Below are positions 24,001-27,443 of a DNA stretch of 64,000 bases, piece after piece. Origin of the DNA: Paludibacteraceae bacterium (lineage in GTDB: Bacteria; Bacteroidota; Bacteroidia; Bacteroidales; Paludibacteraceae); NCBI GenBank assembly GCA_016283095.1, contig JAEEMG010000019.1, forward strand, positions 55,631 to 119,630, read 5' to 3'. The notes below the pieces were generated by a model. The model was not told where the DNA came from. It did no database searches and saw only the letters and a list, made by a program, of their open reading frames with translations. A program made the translations under genes and the position numbers. Numbering within the stretch: the stretch's first letter is position 1; the number at the start of each line of letters is the position of its first letter.

Positions 24001-24816
24001 TCCAGCATTAACCGACAGTGGACTACAACCACTCTCTGCAGTTCCTCCGCTTGTAAGCACATATTTCACACTGTATGAACCAGCATTCAAGGAAGACGTC
24101 ACATCTCCACTTCCTCCACTACAATATACCCATTTACCTGAATATCCACTTGTCTGAGTAGTGCCATCCTTCGTAACAACAACTCCTGTAACTGAACTTA
24201 AATCAAATGGTTCTGTTGCATTACTGAAATCACATCCTGAAATATCTACAGTCCATGTTGGAGTATCTCCTCCACCACCTCCAGATCCTCCATTTGGATC
24301 CTGAGCTAAACTTTTCAATGTTGCGACTAATGCATCTTCATCTTTTTGTTTCCATTGATAATTATTGTTATTTACATTATACCAGCTGCCTACCTTCCCC
24401 GTTTCAACTATATACCATTTGTTTTGTGAATAATACACATAATATTTACATTCATTCTTAAAATTTGAAAATTTGTCGTCAGTGACCTGAATATTTGAAC
24501 CTGAAATTGAATTGTTGGAATCCCAAGCAAGTCCAGTCAACGAATTGCCATTATTATCTGTCAAATACCATGGTGAATTATATGTTGTGATGTCTATTTG
24601 ATATAAATTCCCATTAGCTGTAGCTGTAATATTCTTATTATTCCATTGATCTTGATACCATACCGCATGCACAGGCAAATCCACAGCCTTCGCCTCTATA
24701 CTCAACCCCACAAACAACGCCACCAAACATACCCACAATACGTTCGACACCAACATTTTCTTTTTTAAGAAAGTGTACAATCCCATCATATATTTTATAA
24801 TGCTATCTAAAGTCAT
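1..24816 (-). CDS. Giant secreted repeat protein (Ig-like / SprB / HYR-like modules), C-terminus beyond left edge
   Basis: One minus-strand frame runs from an ATG at 24816 to the left edge with no stop in any stretch I translated, including spot checks near 5, 8.5, 12, 14.4, 17 and 20 kb, which all lie in the same frame. That gives at least 8,272 residues. The N-terminus has Lys residues followed by a hydrophobic stretch (VLWVCLVALFVGLSIEA), a probable signal peptide ending near residue 41; an in-frame ATG at 24789 is an alternative start. The rest is modular: Ig-like units with paired Cys and motifs such as TWYVKVK..GCES, SprB-like units with GGTAPY, and HYR-like units. Two Gly/Ser linkers lie near residues 175 and 525. 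By family knowledge such proteins are T9SS-exported adhesins or gliding and surface-layer proteins; that role is inferred, and any C-terminal sorting tag is outside the window. The base composition resembles that of its neighbours. The exact domain count needs a profile search. Confidence 0.93.
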   Translation of the reverse strand, partial: MTLDSIIKYMMGLYTFLKKKMLVSNVLWVCLVALFVGLSIEAKAVDLPVHAVWYQDQWNNKNITATANGNLYQIDITTYNSPWYLTDNNGNSLTGLAWDSNNSISGSNIQVTDDKFSNFKNECKYYVYYSQNKWYIVETGKVGSWYNVNNNNYQWKQKDEDALVATLKSLAQDPNGGSGGGGGDTPTWTVDISGCDFSNATEPFDLSSVTGVVVTKDGTTQTSGYSGKWVYCSGGSGDVTSSLNAGSYSVKYVLTSGGTAESGCSPLSVNAGGTSAPTITNVPTPSAQCAANQINISTPSVDYHGSSANGSCWQYNNNNQWNDIISSTRLSVGTYQVRYIARNSNGQTTTSDQRTLTINDKPTINTSTISTPSAGSTLASVSILVSENGSTVTNRVWKRDGNTVDANNLTFQAGQTYNLTYEVTNGCGTSSQNYSVTIPSNGGQSPTINTSTLSVSPGMKLSEIQIDVDLHGCTEVSHRWRVDGNYENDDYVFIANHTYTLYYEITSSCGTSSRTYNNVITGSGSGSGSSSYHIRCTSGEYGNNGGTIIDLNETSDCYYTELTTPLLYSDWRLEDANNNVISTTTEFSFNIWNNQNQLYPNSSAVSHSPLQHCGWDRTNSYTSNCTSYSGPYFTLFIYQKNGVWYASETCDGVIPVILSITPNTAQKVDCDNITFLASESSSSIEWYYGTTLLSNGDGITINGNRLTISPSYVYTNDNADVYAKNGDVESNKVAVSKSEIVLRTNSNENVTLTRYTNNQCPDMCAYKFDFNQIYNFWTQWWFEKDGEKLSIAVAPDCHSDIKLESNGNFKEIERSKFTSGYVYYDNGWKFSNEDPCRCLTLSVNNTASVCGDPIITLDNICPDITNWVWQRSDDRNNWTSVQNNGTTLSVTNINNTIYFRVVSGNEISNVVSVVDDGVVIGQSGNAYNTYSLTPLSGCSVCAFTIPLNGSVYLVNNDDWYLRTVSGSILDVVIDSDASFVTKKGNETFYGINSGDSNARFYSNIYLYEDGGVWHLTTKNPCHCITVDIAGDISCENMTLQMTKACSHDDVREYKWYRWDGSNWIDMGRNQASVSVSSNDLNGSKYVKAAYSYGDNNTWIYSEPIEVPYLPFELTSVYNVPSLVNVTSGAELEVSQIKPLCCNNYEITVRKTGNHGDWDGWAYLHAEGYEFFYAGENNTNLDFKFVNNSGANIHYWEVLAVNSSLANHKFYIYIDKANKRIFVSSYNDERVIGFDVENADNFPCEDLNLSLATEPCSTVKYQWYANVDGNIRDIPGATGKTLTVTKEMYETYEYTNVYGIKVGGNDWDQYNTNYRQRDVNFGWMIPTPSITGSNGVSISKIVTLCCDANGGKLHRVDYSGTGHIQFNGYTHVRINNDETGFETTTDGVDVNNATGTLYVYVTGDKAFWSTNRPESYVVLNITENVCNICSGGGKSITVNVDYSYNNSNDGDFRSSFGLQNPTFTWEGSNNGYDWTVITGSTGSTLSGDAIDTYKQFRVSLPMGCETLSTKTTIDCGPTYPSVTISGTLRKCQTGTLSSTIKNLSNITCSYTLELQESEDENIWTTVKSTDYSVSGNIITIDNVSSTYYRYVMNVNGNMFYSNSIKSRDVVGVDLKVSYNKSLVYGVGRVENVEFVVMPSDVVGYWEKLENGVWVSADGLPNISGAKTTKLDYKITDNNHKAIFRFFATEKCTRSEAVELKINEIDPVCASEGSIIISFNGMNAGQFAAHKSDTDPYMFIHPKDSKCYDNFPQNMHNSHAYQTGDGRVTYLGIEDCSRIGKPTFPTAMENVFEQNNAYYITNRNAMVQNGGPDAVIPPSYFDNDMYYLWWHGGATYQSHQDVTLPKIYPMMGIQYPSEIASGATGKISVRFWLITDGLEGENPCHFGFFSDRHGSKTVASDGTLISTLEENPFYNQNCTLTCEATGQTWNMAVNNSMMVNGNNNDCLTEVKVADAQPGWYTMTAEFVMDGMLTGNDCPVFYPMVLPYSDKVGVAVEYLLTDMNEVSGHEVQNLPVKPSICISAESACTSDAVSLFVKDLDNLGTSVKNVTIKWYDEADPNRVLKTQNIGDIAGNGVARFDTLFPEGVSYVTYRCEVELTGNNGQKFNYKNYVQVGRDSKCYDCVYIGEDIENVVYTKETEIKVLTSNVDLPFGVQYVWQWSDKRYNSESKWIDIPSDRYTLVDGGLGIKINLKKEDFENHPYIRVVVKENNDETHCSSNAIHLSPMETKCSWEIKGVEMINPQEYEVKFADKYRIVFHVENNENWIDDAPSFTMKDIQDETVKNIVCVDKDIDGNWYYDVQAVSDYEFTITQFCTDFSVKDPNYKSIIVRAIRECQSATGSVTRVWYDDFGRFYNPSNTPYPTITPNGEGGYNFSSTTSINPDMGFDSYIREIEIDGIITPSPVYTTDEHAFAKDQTGALTNEVVYVTEMNEGCWGGGTAVVNHHVNDGSYAIVYNAAMGSCVDWGVMTNDHTSDDEHGGMLFINMPPSGGAVYSGNFKTKCREAVAIVSCYVANANQKDGKIPCNVTFKIINQAGDTLARYHSGDIFSRYQSDPAYQENPWTHLTFRVPLAASYQAEYYNYTFEIVSKAVNTTEGNDFLFDDVEIFVCEPDVTISSEDKVTHEQEIDLCDPNPLSARVYAVPEVSFCNFFPDMEDLKVKWQMWTGGESQIGEWVDVFTSEGENGRALKSSESTSGQCQDKYTYFYPLGQVGDYRLRVIVAEENVLQSVMADMDQYKNVLEPDDNWPDVTCNLLYAHSSDFWVHVHESREQIDTILYACPGETVTLVEHLPDGYQCEWQDINGNVLKSESSSIGDGDRDVSFEFVKNSTVDKFVFIASPGRYNTDPDKRVCPRSTNFTVNIPQTVKIECSAQSVNLACQADFEKSEGATILLTPPQIPFCVPDAQTALSVVSVRNGAVEYKDKVTKTANGDWYISGIKTKGEYVFTWEASAWKGVEGTPTYKNYGSVQSTCTATFDYHSLPNVTVSHDTAICPKFDNEVNVNVTPAGDYSFVYEVENVTYATPSPGSPNVALFNPQNCTGPAPFKVIVTDNATGCSVLKDTTLDVDGNIFVTYNNAKNPFTVIGDSCEFSVPDFINPSEAEKTKYGVDSLYQYLTATSGCGLGITYTQTPEPGTKFTDSETVTITASNECGGKSSISFVLNTNMPTSQPELEFVDGACPNDNRIVRITGWTTSTDRLDVFRKPMNSASQMDVVTPATTIVGGELTFELDFEYDYLVRMTHVPAGCSTDFEYNGRIRPGDDVVLLTNSQIECDPSSVIKATGITKKNSSDQTVIAYDNVSWQYTTDRNEASKFEQYRWSAPADSLFSLANKVTVNANTVYSVRLHIEHAGCVWDSPWSDVTIKKYGSFGSVSGKVECKETKITLTPDPNVDLCELQSNNKINWSYIKKYGSGLTEKIAIGNENVTCSDGKLTLSYKFPNDDFDDITYMFVAELVGENSCVAGIRSEEFQISKSTDYYISGPSRVSSCSKVEYRLLKRSDNSQINCSDCSVVWKYVYEDGTVDPRNNSSSLALFSPIIDDNSSFKIQAYVTEQGCEAMYETDGLSEVVDPVLSVDGPEEISICQTLTLSAKAMAEITPGSPADVIDSYKQIKWLSATSAEGPFTEISGQTGKTYSPVLESVGTYFFKVQIYNNVGNDPSNICVKEKVHRVVVTNVGKVSLVANAVEVCEGENITVEFKSSISDNFTTEWKLNDNPVIASGNKLVISNPGSYKLDFAATTNTGCKYERSLTFRINPNPEFTLTEDTVCSQKEVYFLANTTVEKDEDIIKDTVNKSVKGTHGFAYYDRHMDNKLGISTSADDISDYKPYDNTPATQKFKEIVSYINYLLASKQMNIDSELISHNSFIHGQIANNRGGVLGGQYLIVADQIQNLLVERFGQEEIDAVYWSLYNDGDQSDPSIFIMVNAAQNGKYASELSCVKYVTIHESSLQQAYTVGEQSTQRIGWYIFGTKDGEYQDAPFTDGLISDAEYVRSMYDPSQMSPVVENRGFKVSATVSNVEAGDYFDYTWDNEPGKPWGSSSSMHAYIFSDICDGNIPYSLTVVNRRTLCHTTKSANLPIKLGDLSVTDGNGVSYNVLAKDAHLTASAKKIADVTASMSTGCKVTAPSVEPLIATLSCNGSNIVGTPEWTQYPAAGTEVANGAQITLSVKFKTESDCDIEKKLDAYYIVKVPDAMTLSDVANAKVCEDDTYVAAFSIVNGTPDYTVLGLPTGVSPTISDHNVTVNVPAGTYNLTVKDKVGCSADVSFKVDEIVVDKPEILFTPVCDDQTVDLAVKNPDNTKYTYSWSLVSPASSSNPSVTGLTNASSGNRYKLIASAKELPTSNVACKKESDIVELTFKAKPVLALSANNPSGTSVCPIESGSYALGVVASNTDSNESYVWSVTGGTLDKNDTDNVNFTPSNRCSGNVTYEVLVENGNGCQSRASGSFAIKTGDLSYSLSDDLKTVELTSTQCQFLVPNFVGSASYNTATSSCGNNISYTQSIDPATPVYSSTSVTVTAKDFCHADGVDQVINLVVPTPISIENVSSTSVKCKGDGDGTITIGNIVGGKETYHYFYKKASDDDFTEVNEKTVSNLIAGDYVLRVVDANGCYNNKNINVSEPSIVTLTATPTNAECHGSKGKITVAANGGNGGTYIYKYGTASDNIDTQFTSDSELPANKYYVQAFDSKGCKSAVVDVTITQPAEFNPGTIESAGQTICYGSPVNAIKSAATATSIPSATISYRWILEQDGAENEIADATGISYTPNVTDPGTYKYYREAKDDKCMTEWVRSAGSWTLIINQNPEPTLTVPSNVCANAEGKYPISVSVSDQAGDYTYSHVFSNNVTIAGTDTSVVAANKCGGAVSYNVEITNETTGCKGTDSKTFSITTPTIAFTDEAKAAANIHLKPQSIGNCTFVVPVLDNSNLGVYEEICDVDRTCGFGNVTYSIKENIGGQNILGKPVQMTIVASDACVSDEITVYVDKPEPLILSGTPKESPICLYSTTDITFTVSGGTSPYTYNLVSPSQMPSGMTFSGDEAKNVIPGEYSFSVTDSDGCTSTSSNVKVETYTDFKVAPSLETISQTICSEDSPNPIKVVNTESYGNAEFIYEWYKNEVLPGNKIENATSAEYIPRVNVLASGETQRNYDLIIVVKDQCSGKENRLRYTLTVNPLPEVDLTANDGCESTTFNADVNGITNNYNFYWSETNQAGSFALGAATKTLSLPAAVNQVSKTYYVKAENATTKCVSKQSVEKMATVYRKPSISIGEIALVCPKNGDNPGSAVEMPVTSIIGTIDGVKDGDANVSYTYENDTIVLTDNISAGKKFTVTVKNGDVCVVATKDVDVFVYTAPEFNVSDWAAICQGESMENLPVVSVTWNDNIADKNNRSEGWYNGSVKLSASDIKDLSAGRYTFTYKAVNGCGLTTSKNITFVVNQNPTLTASVFTPEVCGHTGEISVSTNNGSAPYSYTINGTSVSVENDTIKHLSPNTYSIEVTDNNGCKNSVDGLVIASRSALNAGSLKPVTSFCSNEDVTPKFEFETAPSGGSKNYIYKWTKGTETTVLGTEASYTPSLPKENGKYIPGTYTYTVTVLDEEDQECGTVSLPAVVVIKPQPGVVLSPSSEKSCDQDVVFTAMPFGANTGVSYQYDWNDDEDGFGNINEKTYSLPVATASLNVSLSVVVRAQGCESEPASASATIYASPVLGDFVNPSDLCANKEYYNVSVNLKGGYTIGENQYTWKNGDQSFGNSSAAVIPEKNSCGAVYNYSVSVKNTESGCVSAVKSGSFTTSISESTIKDAADISPITLTNGANCEFAIPFDAIKNAVGFQTSCGLIASNWSFKIAGTEVNSDTRINSDMDVLVTVTDGCDREVHTTVSLKAPSPLEWNGDQTIVDVDCKGNSTGQITLSVKGGGEPYYYSKSPRETGEEEWQSSNMFDNLKAGAYTMTARDVNGCIIDIPLTVSEPAKSLSATISGNATVCKDETSPVKVVVSGGTAPYTVTVATQTIVGDATQTEFVFDLTANTYTAEVVDSKNCSYTTSSSVTISEYVGLKSAAQFVNDPASQTICEGQIKKQISVTASSYKDDALTYTWKKDSVIIDNNLPTHTPLETAVGVYKYTVSVYDGCTKKTYDINEPYVFTINKKPTVEITVPEGSNCDGSDVVLSTVTNKVGNEPYEFKWNDKSTAETLTVTTSGTYSVKVTLGECSASASKTISMNSRPANPTLTVSKETSCEERIIFTASGAKTGETYVWKHNGEPKNITSSTTHIDYVGGENTQAVIGEWTVQIKDSKGCLSEQAATKKATIYKKPTFDIIVPTEACPTADNYPLSINVGYAAENNYSVTWSSNVIPDNQTPTKATINKASDQCGYTYSFNVSVEDIHCKTTLPGSFTTKKSEASDLNLTINPDVYDLVGTDCIFRVPEVTTKCTFSTICDIKTATITQSVSAGDVIAGSKKIVVTATDLCGTSVTKEVTLNVPSNNLSGKTLSASVKNVKCNGSDNGEVSLSVAGMTSDGYTYYLIDNNQNSVGNTSGEFMNVPVGTYSGKVVDANGCSLTNSNIKVSQPTPFTATIPTALSVCPGATDGSIVITDISGGTAPYSVTVDGATVSAVSEGKSTVSGLKKGEYTITVKDNNDCSVVKTLTVSEFDKPDVTITGAASVCEGNSVTLTAKPNANAAPTVIYSWVKSNDTPADGAYSTFNAGASKTVTAPIDWNGKTECSETWYVKVKDGHGCISDATSATATILKRPEVTLTQDGFKCEETVTFTATSASATSYSWKKNNETWSEYSAEASKTLNYVDANTSVTWYVKAKNDQGCESDVKEATGYVYKKPAVSIVGDVTTLCEQGSLSGELSSNADFNTYSWKKDGTVVGTEKKYTATAPGSYTLTVTDDHCTNTSVAHVISKSAFAIESVTAVNPKCHSGLGSIEVKVKDGAADYQYVLNAGTPVEKSDANHTFADVAAGSYTVTITDGNGCVVTKDGVIITIPTELKIDVWSAANAEVCAGNNADITLKVSGGTAPYRYKVNTDDVVSMGDGISSATISKSQGSYSVEVTDQNDCKVTSVSNVVITKPSDFTSGSLDKSETNVCAGLSNPEVKVVGSASAKSCSNCITYKWTKKGSDDVLGTSDKFTSNETDPGTYEYVVTVSDGCSGTSKNLDYKHIINPNPTFTLSELGEQCPKTNTENYAISVSSVTPSTGYSVVWTGATKDGSDQTKATIAGGDCSGTKAYSATVTNIATGCSTKIEKSLEIKLTNALALSLTTDGLKSGSTTDYEFTLTSDKCEFTTPTFTYTATQNCDIIPEVSQSENGDVVTVTATDFCGNEISKTVKIITPVAPSAPSLTAETVCGEDVTFTASGANTGETYLWSNTADGTFVAGESTKKLTYNANGDKIQSATWYVKVKNANGCESEATNATGKTYVPPVATIASALGQCSYTLSANLTGNAYSYVWSGKKDGNESTIVADESGTYDLVITEKYSDNHECSSTKVSETITISDVTMPTISYTKACVGQNATLNLTNTVDGYTYDWEKKVGTSTTFVSAGTGLSINTKDAGEYRVKVTSAQNCTKTTDAIAVEFHSLPTPQIVKVDANDYLCADGKALTLKTSDEYESYKWSTTATTAMIDVTTAGDYTVEVTDDNNCKATSEKFSVALHSLPVLDEIADQTVCVDAKANFTLTLATTTEGEYTYNVSTVNPQTSDAFSLGKGNYSATVTDKYGCTSEAKSFKVEEYAWTAATLASSSQTICKENLSDLSAITINATTNGSAGSLTYTWILPAADNSSSSTGNTHTPAVEEVGTYTYNVIVNDACTKGKTDNLTYTLTINAAPTISDLTAPSAVCEGSSFILPIVSSVANGSVITSEGWKYNDGGVWKDFVNNNLQPGSYTLKYAVTNGCGTAERELGQTVEVSAASAIAVIPQTAKICKDIQPVLNVTSITGNITKITANGVALDQTDYAYDITGKKITLPAISEKTTYVVTVKNGACDEKDASATVDVYSAPVIGDVTLPAVCVGVTNVELPTPDLTWNDANAGSPAREQGWYNGDDAVTSDYIKNLTANTYTFTYKVKNECGLTESKNFEFVVNANPTVELAASDACGDVTFTATAKVGETVVTENIQYLWSETETGVYAENTAKNNIQTLTAVRPYTELSKTWYVKVKNSVTECESESPDSKSATSYLASYAEFSPENVTVCPGNDAVVTVSNVAGIVTAYIWKGDDVANKTLATITDGKITQKISDESDIYHISATVTNGVCAESSEIKATMSASGRPTLEVEESSSLCVDGTTVKQNSVL
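3000..15600 (-). repeat. HYR-like plus SprB-like modular array of the giant protein
   Basis: At least six HYR-like units share a C.F.(V/I)P entry and a V(V/T)(A/V)(T/S)(D/N).C core. Their entry cysteines lie near 15,564, 11,421, 10,101, 7,419, 5,613 and 3,021. Several are followed directly by a SprB-like unit (for example KCNGSDNGEVSLSV, DCKGNSTGQITLSVKGG, KCKGDGDGTITIGNIVGG). GGTAPY-type SprB motifs occur near 9,795 (as GGTSPY), 6,870, 5,075 and 3,810. Spacing between the HYR-like units varies from about 1.3 to 4.1 kb, so this is a modular array rather than a simple tandem repeat. Confidence 0.7.
12840..13560 (-). other. Non-Ig domain inserted in the repeat array of the giant protein
   Basis: Residues about 3,750-3,990 lack the Cys pairs and beta-strand rhythm of the modules on either side. 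They are rich in charged and amide residues and look alpha/beta (GTHGFAYYDRHMDNKLG, FKEIVSYINYLLASKQMN, LIVADQIQNLLVERFGQEE, AVYWSLYND). The stretch ends near QSTQRIGWYIFG and SMYDPSQMSPV, after which beta modules resume. I do not recognise the domain. An ordered Gln/Glu/Tyr/Trp-rich folded domain of this kind could be a thioester or other adhesive domain, but no defining motif supports that. Confidence 0.55.
16985..17795 (-). other. Module DDFGRF...DD(V/I)..VC.P in the giant protein, shared with the 1,858-aa protein
   Basis: Residues about 2,340-2,610 of the giant protein begin with VWYDDFGRF and end with LFDDVEIFVCEPDV. The 1,858-aa protein has the same boundary motifs (IYLDDFGRF and ALDDIAFRVCTPPKV) around a domain of similar length. 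The interior has alternating hydrophobic strands and reads like a beta-sandwich carbohydrate-binding or MAM-like fold. That fold assignment is inference. The shared edges are seen directly. Confidence 0.65.
20000..24700 (-). repeat. N-terminal Ig-like array of the giant protein, with DPCRC/NPCHC-type units
   Basis: Within the giant protein, roughly residues 40-1,600. Translation shows Ig-like units ending in patterns such as TLTIND.PTINTSTIS, two glycine/serine linkers (near 24,285 and 23,240), and a set of about 600-base units. Two of those units carry a Cys-x-Cys signature (EDPCRCL near 22,310 and NPCHCI near 21,750), and a third position has ETCDGVIPVILSITP near 22,850. The signature is followed by a short beta-like stretch ending in a C..(I/M)TL motif. 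I do not recognise a named family for the Cys-x-Cys unit. Confidence 0.6.
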
Positions 24817-25348
24817 TTTCAAAAGTTCCGTTTTTATTTTATAGCGTCTGTCCTGGCGATAGTCTACTATTATCCTTTCAACTAACGTCAAAAATCATCA
24901 TCTTTGTAGTTTAAGTAAACGTTTGTAACTATTCATATCTAAACTTTCATCTCATAGTCTCACAGGTACAAACTTCACTAATATCCCCCTCGTCAAACAA
25001 CTATATTTTGATAAATAAATCCAATACTCTTTACCAATAGGCATAGCTACAGGCATACATGCAAATATACAGTTTTTTTCAAATAATGATTTTACATTTA
25101 TGTTAAATCTGCATAATAAGCGAAAAATCTTGTCTTTTAACGTAAAAAAATACATAACAACCATTAAAAATCCACTAAAACCACAAGTATAACTCCCAAA
25201 CTGACAAAATACATCTAAGGCATTTGTAAACTTCCAATTCTGACTTATCCAGAATTGTGAATTATGAATTATGAATTGTTAATAACTATCCAACCCAAAT
25301 TTCGTTTAACTTTTTTTCCCGTCGTAAATTTGCAGAAAATAAAAGAAA
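24817..25348. promoter_or_regulatory. Divergent intergenic region between the giant gene and the TPR gene
   Basis: This 532-base gap holds two outward-facing promoters. On the minus strand a -7 box TATATTTG lies at 25069-25062, which would place transcription start near 25,055 and leave a leader of about 240 nt before the giant gene. On the plus strand TAAATTTG lies at 25325-25332, just ahead of the TPR gene. An AT-rich direct repeat (aattatgaattatgaatt) lies near 25,260-25,278. A 70-codon minus-strand frame at 24952-25164 overlaps the promoter and is not credible as a gene. Confidence 0.55.
25325..25332 (+). promoter_or_regulatory. Bacteroidota -7 promoter box (TAAATTTG) for the TPR gene
   Basis: Exact match to the Bacteroidota consensus TAnnTTTG, 17 bases before the ATG at 25349, implying a very short leader. 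Confidence 0.65.
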
Positions 25349-26881
25349 ATGAGATTTAGCACTATATATGATGCACGCACCACATACCTCGTAAATTGTT
25401 ATGAGGATTATGTCCGCAATCACTATTCGGATAGTTATCTGTCCGAAGAAGAGATTGTTACAGTATTATATTACTACGCTGATCTTGGAGAACACGATAG
25501 AGCATTCGCTTGTGCCGACGATGCATTGGCCCACTACCCCAACAACGATGAGATCCGCATCTGCCGCCTCTTTATGGAGTTTACCACAAAAGGCTTCAAG
25601 ATCCTGAGATCATGGAACCCAGAGGCTGACTATCTGCGTTATCCGCACAACAACTATCTTATCATACTCCACCACATCCTTAATGCTGTGGACAGCAGGA
25701 CCAGCATCGACGCTGCTCTGAAAAAGGCTATCGTGGATATCCAGTGGAACAAGGAGACGGACTGCAACCCTGTGGATTCCATCTTCGACGTCGCTGATGC
25801 TATGAATGTGTTGTGCAAGGAAGATGAGGTGTTCAAACTGGTGCAAGGTATTACGAGCAAGTTGCCGACGACTTCAGATGCGGACACCCGCGTCAAAGCT
25901 GAATGCTATATCCAGCTCGCAGACTATCTGATCGGAGACGACAAATATAAAATGGCGACAGAGATGTATGAGGCTCTTGTCGACGAGAATCCTTATTGCA
26001 TGGAGGCTTGGCTTGCACAAGGAATACTCCACTTCATGAATTTCAATTATCAGGAGGCAAAACTGTCGCTCAACTTTGCCCGTGCAATTGATCCAGACAA
26101 CAGTCGTCTGCACCTATGGTTCGGAAAAGTGTATGCGGCAACCGGCAAATTCAAGGATGCAGTGAAGGAATTGCGCATGCACGGAATGCTTTTCCCTACG
26201 GATATAAAAGCCAAGATTGAACTGGCCAACTGCTATCTGATGACCGACGACTACAAGAAAGCAGCGTCTATCCTGGAGACTATTCCAGACACGCATTTTG
26301 ACTACCATAATGCTCAATACTCGCTTGCCATCTGCTACAACCAGACGGATCGCAACAAAGATGCCCTCTCTTGTATCAACGAAGCGATAAGCAAGGTAGA
26401 GGACGACTATTTCGACACCGTGATCTCCGACACTGTAAGTCTCGGAACCAACATCTATAAGATGGATTGGGATGAATCGCCTTGCAAACAGACAAGAGTG
26501 GATTACTATCTGCTTAAAGCCGACATCCTTGTCTGCCTTGAAGAGCTTAACGAAGCTGAAAACATTTATAATCTCGTGCTGGAAATGGACAATGACAATG
26601 CCGACGCGATTTCTGCGCTCGGACATATATACATGGACCGCAAAGATTTCCGCAACGCTATAAATATGTACGACGAGGCGATTTCCATCAACGCTGACAA
26701 TGCTGGTGAAATCCACGCTCTTAAAGCTGTGGCGTATTATAAAATGAGGGATATCAAATCAGCGGCGACGTCGATGAGGGAGACAGGTGAGGATTTCATG
26801 GCTGAATCTCTGTTCTACGAATATTGTCCAGAAGCAAAAACCGATAACGATTTCCAAAAATTCTTCGACAATGAGAAATAA
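25349..26881 (+). CDS. Tetratricopeptide repeat (TPR) protein
   Basis: A 510-residue protein with no signal peptide, so probably cytoplasmic. From about residue 185 onward it reads as successive helix pairs with the TPR pattern (AWLAQGILHFMNFNYQEA, HLWFGKVYAATGKFKDA, AQYSLAICYNQTDRNKDA, AISALGHIYMDRKDFRNA). The N-terminal 180 residues are also helical and probably hold degenerate repeats. TPR arrays mediate protein-protein contacts; no catalytic motif is visible, so no specific role is assigned. The ATG follows a good -7 box. The 3' end overlaps the start of the downstream lipoprotein by 11 bases, which suggests translational coupling. Confidence 0.88.
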   Translation: MRFSTIYDARTTYLVNCYEDYVRNHYSDSYLSEEEIVTVLYYYADLGEHDRAFACADDALAHYPNNDEIRICRLFMEFTTKGFKILRSWNPEADYLRYPHNNYLIILHHILNAVDSRTSIDAALKKAIVDIQWNKETDCNPVDSIFDVADAMNVLCKEDEVFKLVQGITSKLPTTSDADTRVKAECYIQLADYLIGDDKYKMATEMYEALVDENPYCMEAWLAQGILHFMNFNYQEAKLSLNFARAIDPDNSRLHLWFGKVYAATGKFKDAVKELRMHGMLFPTDIKAKIELANCYLMTDDYKKAASILETIPDTHFDYHNAQYSLAICYNQTDRNKDALSCINEAISKVEDDYFDTVISDTVSLGTNIYKMDWDESPCKQTRVDYYLLKADILVCLEELNEAENIYNLVLEMDNDNADAISALGHIYMDRKDFRNAINMYDEAISINADNAGEIHALKAVAYYKMRDIKSAATSMRETGEDFMAESLFYEYCPEAKTDNDFQKFFDNEK

Positions 26882-27338
26882 CGTTCTGAACATAATCATG
26901 TTGACGGGAATGCTCGCGTCTACATCATGCAAGGAAAAATCATTCGACTATGAATACCGCATAGTCAACGACCAGCCTTGCGATGTGATACTGAAATTCA
27001 CGTTGGACAAAAACAATGTCTCATACGAAGATACCATCGCACCTGCGACAGACACCCTTATCTTTCTACGCGAAGACGTGACCGGCAACGAGATCTGGGA
27101 TGTGGAGGCGGCAGCACAGGTATACCCTTTCAAAACCATCGCGGCATACCGTATGACAGAGCCGATCGACACAAGCAAAAACCTTAAACTACGCAGAATG
27201 TGGGAAGGTGTGATGGAAACCACCAAATACGGAGAAGAGCGTGGCGTCTATACTCTGCACCTTGTGGACAGCGTTTTCAACAAAACCATCATAGCCCCAC
27301 CTGATTCTACAATCGCAGACACTACCAGCGCGGAATAA
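26871..27338 (+). CDS. Small lipoprotein, function unknown
   Basis: 155 residues from the ATG at 26871. A longer frame opens at 26787, but its extra 28 residues overlap the TPR gene and would bury the signal sequence. From 26871 the protein begins MRNNVLNIIMLTGMLASTSC, a lipoprotein signal with the lipid-acceptor Cys at residue 20. The mature part (beta-rich, many Asp, Thr and Glu) has no recognisable family. It probably sits on a membrane facing the periplasm or the surface. The 11-base overlap with the TPR gene indicates one operon. Confidence 0.8.
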   Translation: MRNNVLNIIMLTGMLASTSCKEKSFDYEYRIVNDQPCDVILKFTLDKNNVSYEDTIAPATDTLIFLREDVTGNEIWDVEAAAQVYPFKTIAAYRMTEPIDTSKNLKLRRMWEGVMETTKYGEERGVYTLHLVDSVFNKTIIAPPDSTIADTTSAE

Positions 27339-27443
27339 ACGTCTCTGGCAGTAGCCCACAATGATTTAGGATTCTCCTTACCCCATAGCCAAACAGGCCA
27401 GCAATGGACTACGGCACAAAATGAAAACAAATAGACTCATAAT

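Noticed and set aside
24952..25164. 70-codon minus-strand frame ahead of the giant gene
   Set aside because: Overlaps the predicted promoter of the giant gene and looks like no known protein.
26114..26716. 200-codon minus-strand frame
   Set aside because: Opposite the TPR repeats, whose reading is well supported; no promoter or signal.
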